From positions 62,001-126,000 of the forward strand of contig DATKRZ010000039.1 in the NCBI GenBank assembly GCA_035531955.1: DNA of 64,000 nucleotides, read 5' to 3'. The notes beneath the pieces are model-generated. The model saw only the letters and a list, made by a program, of their open reading frames with translations, was not told the origin of the DNA and did no database searches. A program made the translations under genes and the position numbers. Positions 25,723 through 33,125 of this stretch are shown piece after piece (within the stretch, counting starts at the first letter, position 1; each line of letters begins with the position of its first letter). Source of the stretch: Bog-756 sp035531955 (GTDB taxonomy: Bacteria > Actinomycetota > Acidimicrobiia > Acidimicrobiales > RAAP-2).

Positions 25723-26868
25723 TCAGCCCACCGCAGAGGTGTCGACCGGATCGGCCAGGGTGCCGTCCTCCAGCCGGATCACCGATCCGAGGGAGAGCAG
25801 TTCATCGATGATGTCGTCGGCTTCGTCCCGGCCGGCCAGCGCGTCCTCGATCTCCCGCATGATGAAGTTGATGTTCTCCCGGCGCCGGAGGAGGAGCGAA
25901 TCGCTCAGGGCCCGCTCCCAGAGCAGGCTGACCATCTCCGAGCCCGGGTGGTTCCGGCCGCCGCTGCCCACCCAGGTCCGGTCCCGCATCTCGGACAGCG
26001 CCGTACGCAGCCAGGCGACGTGGGGAGTCTCATCGGAGCGGATGTAGGAGACCAGCCGGGCTGCCGACCCGTCTCCGGCCACCAGCCCGGTGTCGCCCAG
26101 TACGGCCTCGGCCCACCGGAATCCGTGGAAGGCGGAGATCTCGATCAGGAGCAGGCCGATCATCCGGCCGACGACCATCTCCAGGGTGAAGTCGATGTCG
26201 TCCGGCAGCACCCGGCCTTCCTCCGCCGCCCGGCGCAACTTCGCCAACTGGGCAGCGGACTTCGGGGTCGGGTCGATTCCCATCCGGCCCAGCATCCGGG
26301 CTGTCTGGTCGTCGGTGACCGGGTGCTCGAAGGCGATGTCCCGGGCGACGAACCACATTCGGTCGTGGCCCGCCAGGTCGCCGAACCCGGACTCGTCCCG
26401 GGCGTGGGCCTCGAAGAGCCCGTGGTCGATGTGGGCGATGGCCGTACCCCGGATGTCCTCTTCGAAGCACCGCTGGAAGTCGGGCACGGCGAGGTGTCTG
26501 AGCATGCCCCCGAAACCCTCGACGGTGCCGATGCGGGTCAACGCGCTGATCGTCGGTTCGGGGGCGCCGAGGCGGAGGAGGAATCTCGATTGTTCGACGT
26601 TGGGAAAGTTCTCGGGCCAGGTCTCGAGCGGCACATCGATGATCGGCGTCGAGAACTGCTCGACCCGCTGCTGCTCCCAGGCTTCGATGGCCGGCCACCG
26701 GTTCTTCGTCCGGGGCGAGACGTACTGTCCCCCGTCGTCGAAGCCGCCGTGGCACCGGATTCCACCGGCCACCAGTGGCTCCGCGATGTCGTGGTCGGCC
26801 AACAGCTCGGTCTTGCTGAACTCCGTCTGCAAGGTGGTGATGGTGAACCCCCGGGACGTGACCGGCAC
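25723..26868 (-). CDS. ferritin-like/di-iron carboxylate protein
   Basis: A 381-residue, mostly helical protein not assigned to a named enzyme. It holds putative di-iron ligand clusters: FEEDIRGTAIAHIDHGLFEAH (E136-E137, H146, H149), LIEISAFHGFRWAE (E243, H248, E254) and SDETPHVAW (E280-x-x-H283, a canonical ExxH). This arrangement suggests a ferritin-like oxygenase or oxidase fold. It is transcribed just before the luciferase-like gene, 11 nt apart, and is divergent from the maleylpyruvate-isomerase-like gene (93-nt gap). A joint oxidation of one substrate by the pair is plausible but inferred. Confidence 0.6.
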   Translation of the reverse strand: MPVTSRGFTITTLQTEFSKTELLADHDIAEPLVAGGIRCHGGFDDGGQYVSPRTKNRWPAIEAWEQQRVEQFSTPIIDVPLETWPENFPNVEQSRFLLRLGAPEPTISALTRIGTVEGFGGMLRHLAVPDFQRCFEEDIRGTAIAHIDHGLFEAHARDESGFGDLAGHDRMWFVARDIAFEHPVTDDQTARMLGRMGIDPTPKSAAQLAKLRRAAEEGRVLPDDIDFTLEMVVGRMIGLLLIEISAFHGFRWAEAVLGDTGLVAGDGSAARLVSYIRSDETPHVAWLRTALSEMRDRTWVGSGGRNHPGSEMVSLLWERALSDSLLLRRRENINFIMREIEDALAGRDEADDIIDELLSLGSVIRLEDGTLADPVDTSAVG

Positions 26869-26961
26869 CCTGCCGACCAGGACCAGTGTAGGGGACCTGC
26901 GGTCGACCGTTCGCCGGCGGTGGCGGGCCGCAGTCGCCCCAGCCCGCTACGGTGGCCCACG

Positions 26962-27783
26962 ATGCCCACCCTGGTCGACCGATCGCACACCGTGGAGCTC
27001 CTTCGCAACGAGTTCGCGGCTCTGTCGGCCCTGTGCTCAGCCCTCTCCGACGATCAGTGGGACCTTCCGACGTGCCTTCCCGGGTGGACGGTTCATGACG
27101 TGCTCGGTCATGTCATCGGGACCGAGTCCATGCTGTCCGGAAACCCCGCCCCCTCTGCCGACGTCTCCCACCTCGATCACATGCGGAACCCGGTAGCCGA
27201 GGCCAACGAGGTGTGGGTGGAATCCCTGCGCCTGCTCGGTGGAGCAGAGATGCTGGCCCGTTTCGACGCTGTCGTCGGGCGCCGCCTGGGTGCCCTCGAC
27301 GCCATGAGCCAGTCCGACTTCGATGCGCCTTCGTGGACCCCGGCCGGCCGTGACGAGACCTACGGGCGGTTCATGAGGATCCGGCACTACGACTGCTTCA
27401 TGCACGAGCACGACATCCGCTTCGCCCTCGGCGCACCCCCGCGGGAGGATCCGGACGATCTGCGCTCCGTCCTGGACGAGGTGGCCACCGGTCTCGGCTA
27501 CATCGTGGGCCGGAAGGCGGCCATGCCGGACGGGTCGCGGGTGCGGATCGACCTGACCGGACCGATCGAGGTCACGTTCCTGGTCCAGGTCGACGGCCGG
27601 GCCGCCCTTGTGGAGTCGTTCGACCGGGACCCCACCGTCCGCATCGGTATGCCGGTCATGTTGTTCACCAGGCTCACCGGTGGGCGCGACGATGCGGGGT
27701 CCGTGACCCGGGAGGAGATCGCCATCGCAGGCAATCGGGGTCTGGCCCGCAAGCTGGTGGACAATCTGGCCTTCACCATCTGA
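26962..27783 (+). CDS. mycothiol-dependent maleylpyruvate isomerase (DinB-like) family protein
   Basis: A 273-residue protein with an N-terminal DinB-like four-helix bundle (about 5-160) and a C-terminal MDMPI_C-like domain (about 185-270). H50 (DVLGHV), D143 and H147 (YDCFMHEHD) match the spacing of the metal ligands H52, E144 and H148 of Corynebacterium maleylpyruvate isomerase, with Asp in place of Glu. The family uses mycothiol, an actinobacterial thiol, for isomerisation or detoxification. Most homologues are not true maleylpyruvate isomerases. The ATG at 26962 lies in the divergent gap from the di-iron gene. Confidence 0.83.
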   Translation: MPTLVDRSHTVELLRNEFAALSALCSALSDDQWDLPTCLPGWTVHDVLGHVIGTESMLSGNPAPSADVSHLDHMRNPVAEANEVWVESLRLLGGAEMLARFDAVVGRRLGALDAMSQSDFDAPSWTPAGRDETYGRFMRIRHYDCFMHEHDIRFALGAPPREDPDDLRSVLDEVATGLGYIVGRKAAMPDGSRVRIDLTGPIEVTFLVQVDGRAALVESFDRDPTVRIGMPVMLFTRLTGGRDDAGSVTREEIAIAGNRGLARKLVDNLAFTI

Positions 27784-27835
27784 CGGCGGCGGCGGCGGCG
27801 GTGGCGGCGTCGTCGTCGGTGATCGCTGCGGGGCG

Positions 27836-28327
27836 TCAGATCATCCGCCGGGAAGGGCCCCGGCCGGCCAGGTCGGCGAGCGCGGGGCCGGCGAGGCGGT
27901 AGCCGGTCCACTCGTCCATCGCCACGGCGCCGAGCGATCGGTAGAACCGCAGGGCCTCCTCATTCCAGTCGAGCACCGACCATTCGACCCGGCCGTAGCC
28001 CGACCGGTGGGCGATCGAGGCCAGCTCCGAGATCAGGGCCAAGCCGACTCCCCGTCCGCGGGCCTCGGGGCGGACGTAGAGGTCCTCGAGGTAGATGCCG
28101 TTGCGGCCCGTCCAGGTGGAGAAGTTGAGGAACCAGATGGCCATTCCGAGAATGTTCCCGTCCTCTTCGGCGACGTGGGTGAAGACGTTGGGAGAGCCGT
28201 CGAACAGCGCGGCATGGAGCAGGTCCCGATCGATCATCACCGAGTCCGCCGACCGCTCGAACCGGGCTAGCTCGTTGATCAACTCGATGAGAACCTCCAC
28301 GTCCCCTTCGGCGGCCTCCCGGATCAT
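27836..28327 (-). CDS. GNAT-family N-acetyltransferase (SSAT-like)
   Basis: A 163-residue acetyl-CoA-dependent N-acetyltransferase. IREAAEGDVEVLIELINELARFE is the family N-terminus. LYVRPEARGRGVGLALI is the acetyl-CoA pyrophosphate loop (RxxGxG/A type). EWSVLDWNEEALRFYRSLGA is the C-terminal motif seen in diamine acetyltransferases and similar proteins. The ATG at 28327 fits the family; an extended start at 28381 would read through the 14-bp tandem duplication. Substrate polyamine or amino acid cannot be decided. It is convergent with the MDMPI gene across a short GGC-rich spacer. Confidence 0.85.
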   Translation of the reverse strand: MIREAAEGDVEVLIELINELARFERSADSVMIDRDLLHAALFDGSPNVFTHVAEEDGNILGMAIWFLNFSTWTGRNGIYLEDLYVRPEARGRGVGLALISELASIAHRSGYGRVEWSVLDWNEEALRFYRSLGAVAMDEWTGYRLAGPALADLAGRGPSRRMI

Positions 28328-28344
28328 CGGCGTGCAGGCTACCC

Positions 28345-28372
28345 AACGATGGCATGACAACGATGGCATGAC
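28345..28372. repeat. 14-bp tandem duplication
   Basis: AACGATGGCATGAC occurs twice head to tail (28345-28358 and 28359-28372) just upstream of the GNAT gene and downstream of the quinone oxidoreductase gene's stop. It is probably a small replication-slippage duplication. A regulatory role is possible because it lies 18 nt upstream of the GNAT start. Confidence 0.8.
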
Positions 28373-28390
28373 GAGGTTCAAGGCGATAGA

Positions 28391-29359
28391 TCAGGGGATG
28401 AGCAGCACCCGACCGAAGGCCTGCCGGCTCTCGATGTAGGCGTGCGCCTCGCCGGCCTGGTCCAGCCCGAACCGTCGGTCGACGACCACCCGGAGGGAGC
28501 CGGTGGAGATGTCATCCAGGTGCCCGGCGATCATGGCGTGGGCCCGTGGATCGAGGAACAGCTCGGCGCCGAGGAAGTAACCCGTCAGCGTCTGGTTGTT
28601 GGGGCGCATGGTCGAGATGTCCAGCGCGGGCGCGGGCTCCCTACCTGCGTCACCGAAGGTGATGCACCGACCCCGGTACGCCAGACAGTGCAGGCTCTTC
28701 TGCAATATCGGCCCACCGACCGGGTCGACGATCACGTCCGCCCCGCGCCCGTCGGTCAGCTCGCGCACCCGGTCGACGAAGTCGACGGAGGTGTAGTCGA
28801 TCCCGTGGTCGAGTCCGAGGTCGCCCAACCGCTCGAGTCGGGCGTCGCTCGAAGCCGTGGCGATCACCCGGGCACCCGCCCGCTTGGCCAGTTGGATGGC
28901 GGCGATGCCCACCCCGCCGGCACCAGCGTGGATGAGGGCCGTCTCCCCGGCCCGGAGATGACCGAACTCGAACAGACAGTCGTCGGCAGTGCCGAAGGGC
29001 ACCGGCACGCAAGCGGCGTCCTCGGTCGTCACGCCCGGAGGCACGGCCCAGCAGAACGACTCGCCCGCCGCCCGGAGCGCCGCATGCGAGCCGTCGAGGC
29101 CGACGGTCACCACCCGGTCTCCCTCCCTCAGGCGGGTGACCCCGTCCCCGGCGTCCACCACGGTGCCGGCGCACTGGTAGCCGACGATGTGGGGGACATG
29201 GGCCATGTCGCCTCCGAGGCGATTCAGTGTGTCACCGCCTTCGATGCTCACCGCCTCCACCCGCACCAGCACCTCCCCCGCCCCGACGACCGGGTCGGGG
29301 ACGTCCTCGTAGCGGAACACCTCGGGTCCGCCGGTCTCGTAGTACACCGCTGCCTTCAT
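28391..29359 (-). CDS. zinc-less quinone oxidoreductase-like medium-chain dehydrogenase
   Basis: A 322-residue NADPH:quinone-reductase-type MDR protein. It has the N-terminal MKAAVYYETGGPEVFRYEDVP, the cofactor loop AGAGGVG with HAGAGGVGIAAIQLAKRAGA, and a final segment typical of the QOR group. The catalytic-zinc cysteine and structural cysteine cluster of alcohol dehydrogenases are absent, as expected. Members reduce quinones or enones with NADPH. The ATG at 29359 is the family start. It is divergent from the GGDEF-EAL gene, with a strong palindrome between them (29495-29517). Confidence 0.86.
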   Translation of the reverse strand: MKAAVYYETGGPEVFRYEDVPDPVVGAGEVLVRVEAVSIEGGDTLNRLGGDMAHVPHIVGYQCAGTVVDAGDGVTRLREGDRVVTVGLDGSHAALRAAGESFCWAVPPGVTTEDAACVPVPFGTADDCLFEFGHLRAGETALIHAGAGGVGIAAIQLAKRAGARVIATASSDARLERLGDLGLDHGIDYTSVDFVDRVRELTDGRGADVIVDPVGGPILQKSLHCLAYRGRCITFGDAGREPAPALDISTMRPNNQTLTGYFLGAELFLDPRAHAMIAGHLDDISTGSLRVVVDRRFGLDQAGEAHAYIESRQAFGRVLLIP

Positions 29360-29494
29360 CGACCTGGCTCGCAATCCGTCGGGGAGGCCCAACCCTAATG
29401 GCGCTCGGCGCCGGGTCTGCAGGGCCGGAGCCCCGGCCGTGGGGGACTGCCGCCGGGCGCCCGAAGCAGGAGGGGCCGACTGCCAGTTCCGACT

Positions 29495-29517
29495 CTAACG
29501 GTTCAGTAGACCGTTAG
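29495..29517. promoter_or_regulatory. 23-bp inverted repeat, putative repressor operator
   Basis: CTAACGGT and ACCGTTAG form a perfect 8-bp inverted repeat around a 7-nt spacer. It lies 135 bp upstream of the quinone oxidoreductase start and 154 bp upstream of the GGDEF-EAL start, in the 312-nt gap 29360-29671 that holds no gene. There is no following T-run, so a terminator is unlikely. Arm length and spacing resemble TetR-type operators, but no regulator gene is adjacent. Confidence 0.5.
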
Positions 29518-29671
29518 GTTCCGGGCTCCAGGTGGGGTGGTCGGTGGCCGCACTCCGCCGGCCCCGTTTCCCGGGGGTCCACCCTCGCTCCATCGGGCAG
29601 GCCATGCCCGGGACGCCTGAGGCGATCACCGCCGGCGTCAAGTCACGACGGCGTTGCGCCGATGACAGAGC

Positions 29672-31543
29672 ATGGATCCACTGACCGGTGTCGAGGCGGG
29701 TTTCGACGACGGAGGACTCGGAACCGTCCCACGCGATCCGCCTGAAGACGGTCGCCGCGCGCCCGCGCTGAGCGACGAGCGGGTCGCCCTGGGCCTGGCG
29801 CTCGAGGCCCGGGCGGTCGAGATCGGCGAGATGGTCGACCGACAGTTCACCGAGGACCTGAAGGGGAATGCGTTCGTCACCTCCCGCCTCGCCGCCGAGC
29901 TCATCGGCCGATGGCTCGCCACCGACCAGGCCGCCTCCAGCGATGACATCGCCACCCTGGCCTCGCAGGGGGAGCAGGCCATCGTGGAGGACGCGGTGTT
30001 GGCCAGCGTGGCCAAGGCCTACTTCGCCTGGAGGGACATCACCATCGCCGTGCTCGCCGAAGAGGCACGTCGCATCGGGGTGAGCGACGACCTGCTCACG
30101 ATGGCCTGCAATGTCGTTCGCTACAGCGCCGACGGCAGCCTGGTACGGATCGTCCGCAAGTTCGATGACACCCGCCGAGCACTCCAACACCGGCTCCGCG
30201 AGGAGCAGGCAACCCTGGCCCACCAGGCGTTGCACGACCAGTTGACCGGTCTGCCCAACCGGACCCTGCTCAGCGACCGTCTCCTCCAGGTGGCTCATTC
30301 ACTCAGCCGCAATGACAAGGGCGCCGTGCTCTTGTACCTGGATCTCGACAACTTCAAGGCCATCAACGACCGCTTCGGGCACCCGGCCGGGGACGGACTG
30401 CTGATCGAGGTCGCCTCACGCCTCGAAGGAGTCATCCGCTCGTGCGACACCGTGGCCCGGCTGGGCGGCGACGAGTTCGTGATCCTGGCCGACGAGCTCG
30501 ACGATCCCAATGCCGCCTCCCGATCCCTCGCCGAGCGGATCCACCGGTCGATGTTGGCGCCCGTCCGGGTCGGCGACTACGAGCTGCACACCTCGGTGAG
30601 CATCGGCATCGCCCCGGTGCTCTCCGACGCAGACCCGGAGGTCTGCCTGGCTCACGCCGACGCCGCCATGTACCAGGCCAAGCGCGGCGGCCCGGCCCGG
30701 TATGAGTCCTACAACCCGGTGATCGGCGAGGACAAGCGGCGGGCCAGCCTGCTGGCCCACGAGCTGGGGGCGGCCCACCAACGGGGCCAACTCGCCATCC
30801 ACTACCAACCGCTCTTCAAGCTCAACGGCGGAGTGGTGGGGATGGAGGCGCTGCTGCGCTGGCGGCACCCCGAGCTGGGCACCGTGACCCCCGATGAGTT
30901 CATCCCGCTGTTGGAGCGGAGCCGGGAGATCGTCCCGGTCGGGCGTTGGGTGCTCCGCCAGGCGACCCAGCAGTGCCGGCGCTGGCAGGAGGACTGGAGT
31001 CCCGACCTCGTCCTCTCGGTGAACGTGTCGGCCCGCCAACTGCACGACCCCGACTTCGTCCATGACGTCCAGAGCGCCCTCAGCGAGTCGGGGCTGGAGG
31101 CTGACTCGTTGGTGCTCGAGATGACCGAGACGGCACTGGTCACGGACGTCGGGCGGATCGGTGCGGTCATGCGCGAGGTGCGGGAGCTCGGGGTCCACCT
31201 GGCCCTCGACGACTTCGGCACCGGCTACTCCTCGCTCCTCTATCTGAGGGGCCTGCCCATCGACCGGCTCAAGGTCGACCGGACCTTCGTGTCGGGCCTG
31301 GGCACGTCCGGACAGGACCCCACCATCATCTCCACGGTGGTGGATCTGGCTCACAAGCTGGGCCTGCAGGTGGTAGCCGAAGGGGTCGAGACCGAGGCCG
31401 AGCTGCATGCGGTGGAGGCGATGGGCTGCGACGAAGCCCAGGGGTTCCTGCTGGGCCGACCCGGGCCGCCCGATGCCTTCACTTCTGCGTCCCCGGGCAC
31501 CGGGCCGGACCCGAATGGCGTCGGGACCGTTACCGGCGGTTGA
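29672..31543 (+). CDS. GGDEF-EAL bifunctional cyclic di-GMP protein, cytoplasmic
   Basis: A 623-residue protein without membrane segments. Residues ~30-180 form an all-helical N-terminal region of unknown type. Residues ~190-350 are a GGDEF domain with an intact active site GGDEF (265-269). Residues ~365-610 are an EAL domain with E392-A393-L394 (MEALLRW), NVSARQL, EMTETAL, DDFGTGYSS and AEGVET. Both synthesis and hydrolysis of c-di-GMP are possible; in such hybrids one activity usually dominates or GTP at GGDEF regulates EAL. Its stop overlaps the stop of the convergent sugar-kinase gene by 14 bp. Confidence 0.9.
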   Translation: MDPLTGVEAGFDDGGLGTVPRDPPEDGRRAPALSDERVALGLALEARAVEIGEMVDRQFTEDLKGNAFVTSRLAAELIGRWLATDQAASSDDIATLASQGEQAIVEDAVLASVAKAYFAWRDITIAVLAEEARRIGVSDDLLTMACNVVRYSADGSLVRIVRKFDDTRRALQHRLREEQATLAHQALHDQLTGLPNRTLLSDRLLQVAHSLSRNDKGAVLLYLDLDNFKAINDRFGHPAGDGLLIEVASRLEGVIRSCDTVARLGGDEFVILADELDDPNAASRSLAERIHRSMLAPVRVGDYELHTSVSIGIAPVLSDADPEVCLAHADAAMYQAKRGGPARYESYNPVIGEDKRRASLLAHELGAAHQRGQLAIHYQPLFKLNGGVVGMEALLRWRHPELGTVTPDEFIPLLERSREIVPVGRWVLRQATQQCRRWQEDWSPDLVLSVNVSARQLHDPDFVHDVQSALSESGLEADSLVLEMTETALVTDVGRIGAVMREVRELGVHLALDDFGTGYSSLLYLRGLPIDRLKVDRTFVSGLGTSGQDPTIISTVVDLAHKLGLQVVAEGVETEAELHAVEAMGCDEAQGFLLGRPGPPDAFTSASPGTGPDPNGVGTVTGG

Positions 31544-33098
31544 GGCGGGCGAACATCCGCTTCTGGGCCCCGTAGAAGGCCCGGAACCCGGCGAAGAGCT
31601 GGTCGTAGCGCGCACGGTGCTCCGGGTGGGGGAGATGTGTGGCCTCCACCGGCACCAGCGACCGGACCTCTGCGGGCCGGACCAGCCGGAGCGCCATGCC
31701 GGCCAGCAGCGCGCTGCCTCGGAGGTTGGCGTGTCGGGCATCGGCTACCTGCTCGACGGTCCGGTCGAGGACATCGGCGTAGATGGCGCACCAGGGGGAC
31801 GAGACGGCGCCGCCCCCGATGGCCCGTATCGGGCCGAGCGGGCGCCCGATGAACCGTTCGACCCCTTCGGACAGCCATCGGGTGTTGAGGGCGACCCCTT
31901 CCAACACGGCCCGGGCCACGTCGGACCGGGTCGTCTGCAACGAGAGGTTGTGGATCCCACCCCGGGCCGAGCGGTTGTCGACCGGTGATCGCTCTCCGGC
32001 GAGCCAGGGAGTGAAGACCACCCCGCCGCTGCCCGGCCCGGACCGCAGGGCCAGGGCGATGAGGTCGTCGTAGGAGGCGGTCTCATCGATCTCGGCCAGG
32101 CGGTCCAGGAGCCAGGTGAGGGCGGCTCCGCCCGATTCCTGGTTGTTGGCCACCAGATTGAGGCCGCCGCCGACGCCCGGGACGGTGGCGATCTGGCGGA
32201 CAGGGTCGGTCTTCTTCTTGGGGTACGGACAGCTCACCCAGCTGGTGGTGGAGATGGCCAGGTGCGCCTGGTAGGCGCCCAGCGCTCCGGCGCCGACCGC
32301 GGCCGAGTGGAGGTCGGGGGTGCCGGCGACGACGGTGACCCCGGTGCCGAGCCCGAGGTCGGCGGCGACGTCCGGCCGCACCGTGCCGATCGGGCTCGCC
32401 GTCGCCACCAGCGGTGGCAGCTTGTGCCACGGCACGCCGGAGGCCCTGATCAGCACCGGGTCGTACTCGAGGCGGTCGGGCCGCCGGTTGTCGGTCAGCC
32501 ACGCTCCGGCCATCGACGCCGGTGAGGCGGCCGCCAACCCCGAGAACCGCATCGAGAGGTAGTCGACCGGCTCCAGGTACCAGCGGGCCGACCGGGCGAC
32601 CGGGCCGAGTTCGTGCTCGAGGAAGAGCATGTGGCCGATGGGGTCGGCCCCTGAGGTCGAGGGAGCCCCTCCGCTGTGCCGGAGCCAGCGGAGGAGCGCC
32701 GGCGCGGAGTAGCCACCGAAGGGGCCCCCGACCGCCCGCCGGCTCAGGTGGCCCCCCCGGGTGTCGAGCCACAAGAGGCAGTCGCCCACCGGGTGGCCGG
32801 CCGCGTCGACCGGCACCGTGCTGGCCCATTGGCCGGTGCACGAGACCGCCACGATCCGGTCGGCCGGCACCGTGCCCGAGCCGATGGCCCGTCGTGCGGC
32901 GGCACAGATCAGCTGCCACCACTGCTCGGCGTCCTGGGTGGCCCCACCGTCGGGGGTCCGGCGGGTGACGACCGGCAGGTGCTCCCGGCAGGCGACGACA
33001 CCGGTCAGCGACACCAGGCCGACCTTGGGCCCCCCGGTGCCGAGGTCGACGGCCAGCACGTACTGCTCGTCGCGCCCGCGACGCGCCGGCCCGCTCAC
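31530..33098 (-). CDS. FGGY-family carbohydrate kinase
   Basis: A 522-residue sugar kinase of the xylulokinase/gluconokinase fold. The ATP phosphate loop DLGTGGPK lies at residues 18-25, and the catalytic-base candidate is D262 (GTPDLHSAAVG). The C-terminal ATPase half has AIGGGAVSSPWCAIYADVL. Most family members phosphorylate pentoses, polyols or similar sugars. It starts 27 nt after the stop of the PLP-dependent lyase-like gene on the same strand, so a joint pathway is likely. Which sugar or polyol is used is not predictable. The gene overlaps the convergent GGDEF-EAL gene by 14 bp at the 3' end. Confidence 0.85.
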   Translation of the reverse strand: MSGPARRGRDEQYVLAVDLGTGGPKVGLVSLTGVVACREHLPVVTRRTPDGGATQDAEQWWQLICAAARRAIGSGTVPADRIVAVSCTGQWASTVPVDAAGHPVGDCLLWLDTRGGHLSRRAVGGPFGGYSAPALLRWLRHSGGAPSTSGADPIGHMLFLEHELGPVARSARWYLEPVDYLSMRFSGLAAASPASMAGAWLTDNRRPDRLEYDPVLIRASGVPWHKLPPLVATASPIGTVRPDVAADLGLGTGVTVVAGTPDLHSAAVGAGALGAYQAHLAISTTSWVSCPYPKKKTDPVRQIATVPGVGGGLNLVANNQESGGAALTWLLDRLAEIDETASYDDLIALALRSGPGSGGVVFTPWLAGERSPVDNRSARGGIHNLSLQTTRSDVARAVLEGVALNTRWLSEGVERFIGRPLGPIRAIGGGAVSSPWCAIYADVLDRTVEQVADARHANLRGSALLAGMALRLVRPAEVRSLVPVEATHLPHPEHRARYDQLFAGFRAFYGAQKRMFARLNRR

Positions 33099-33125
33099 AT
33101 CGGGGACGCCGGCCGGCCCACGGCG

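Noticed and set aside
24287..26047. A 586-residue plus-strand frame over the luciferase-like gene
   Set aside because: It is composed of low-complexity Arg/Gly/Asp-rich sequence antisense to a well-conserved enzyme.
27784..27820. GGC/GTC microsatellite after the MDMPI-like gene as a functional repeat
   Set aside because: Short trinucleotide runs are common in GC-rich spacers and nothing else supports a role.
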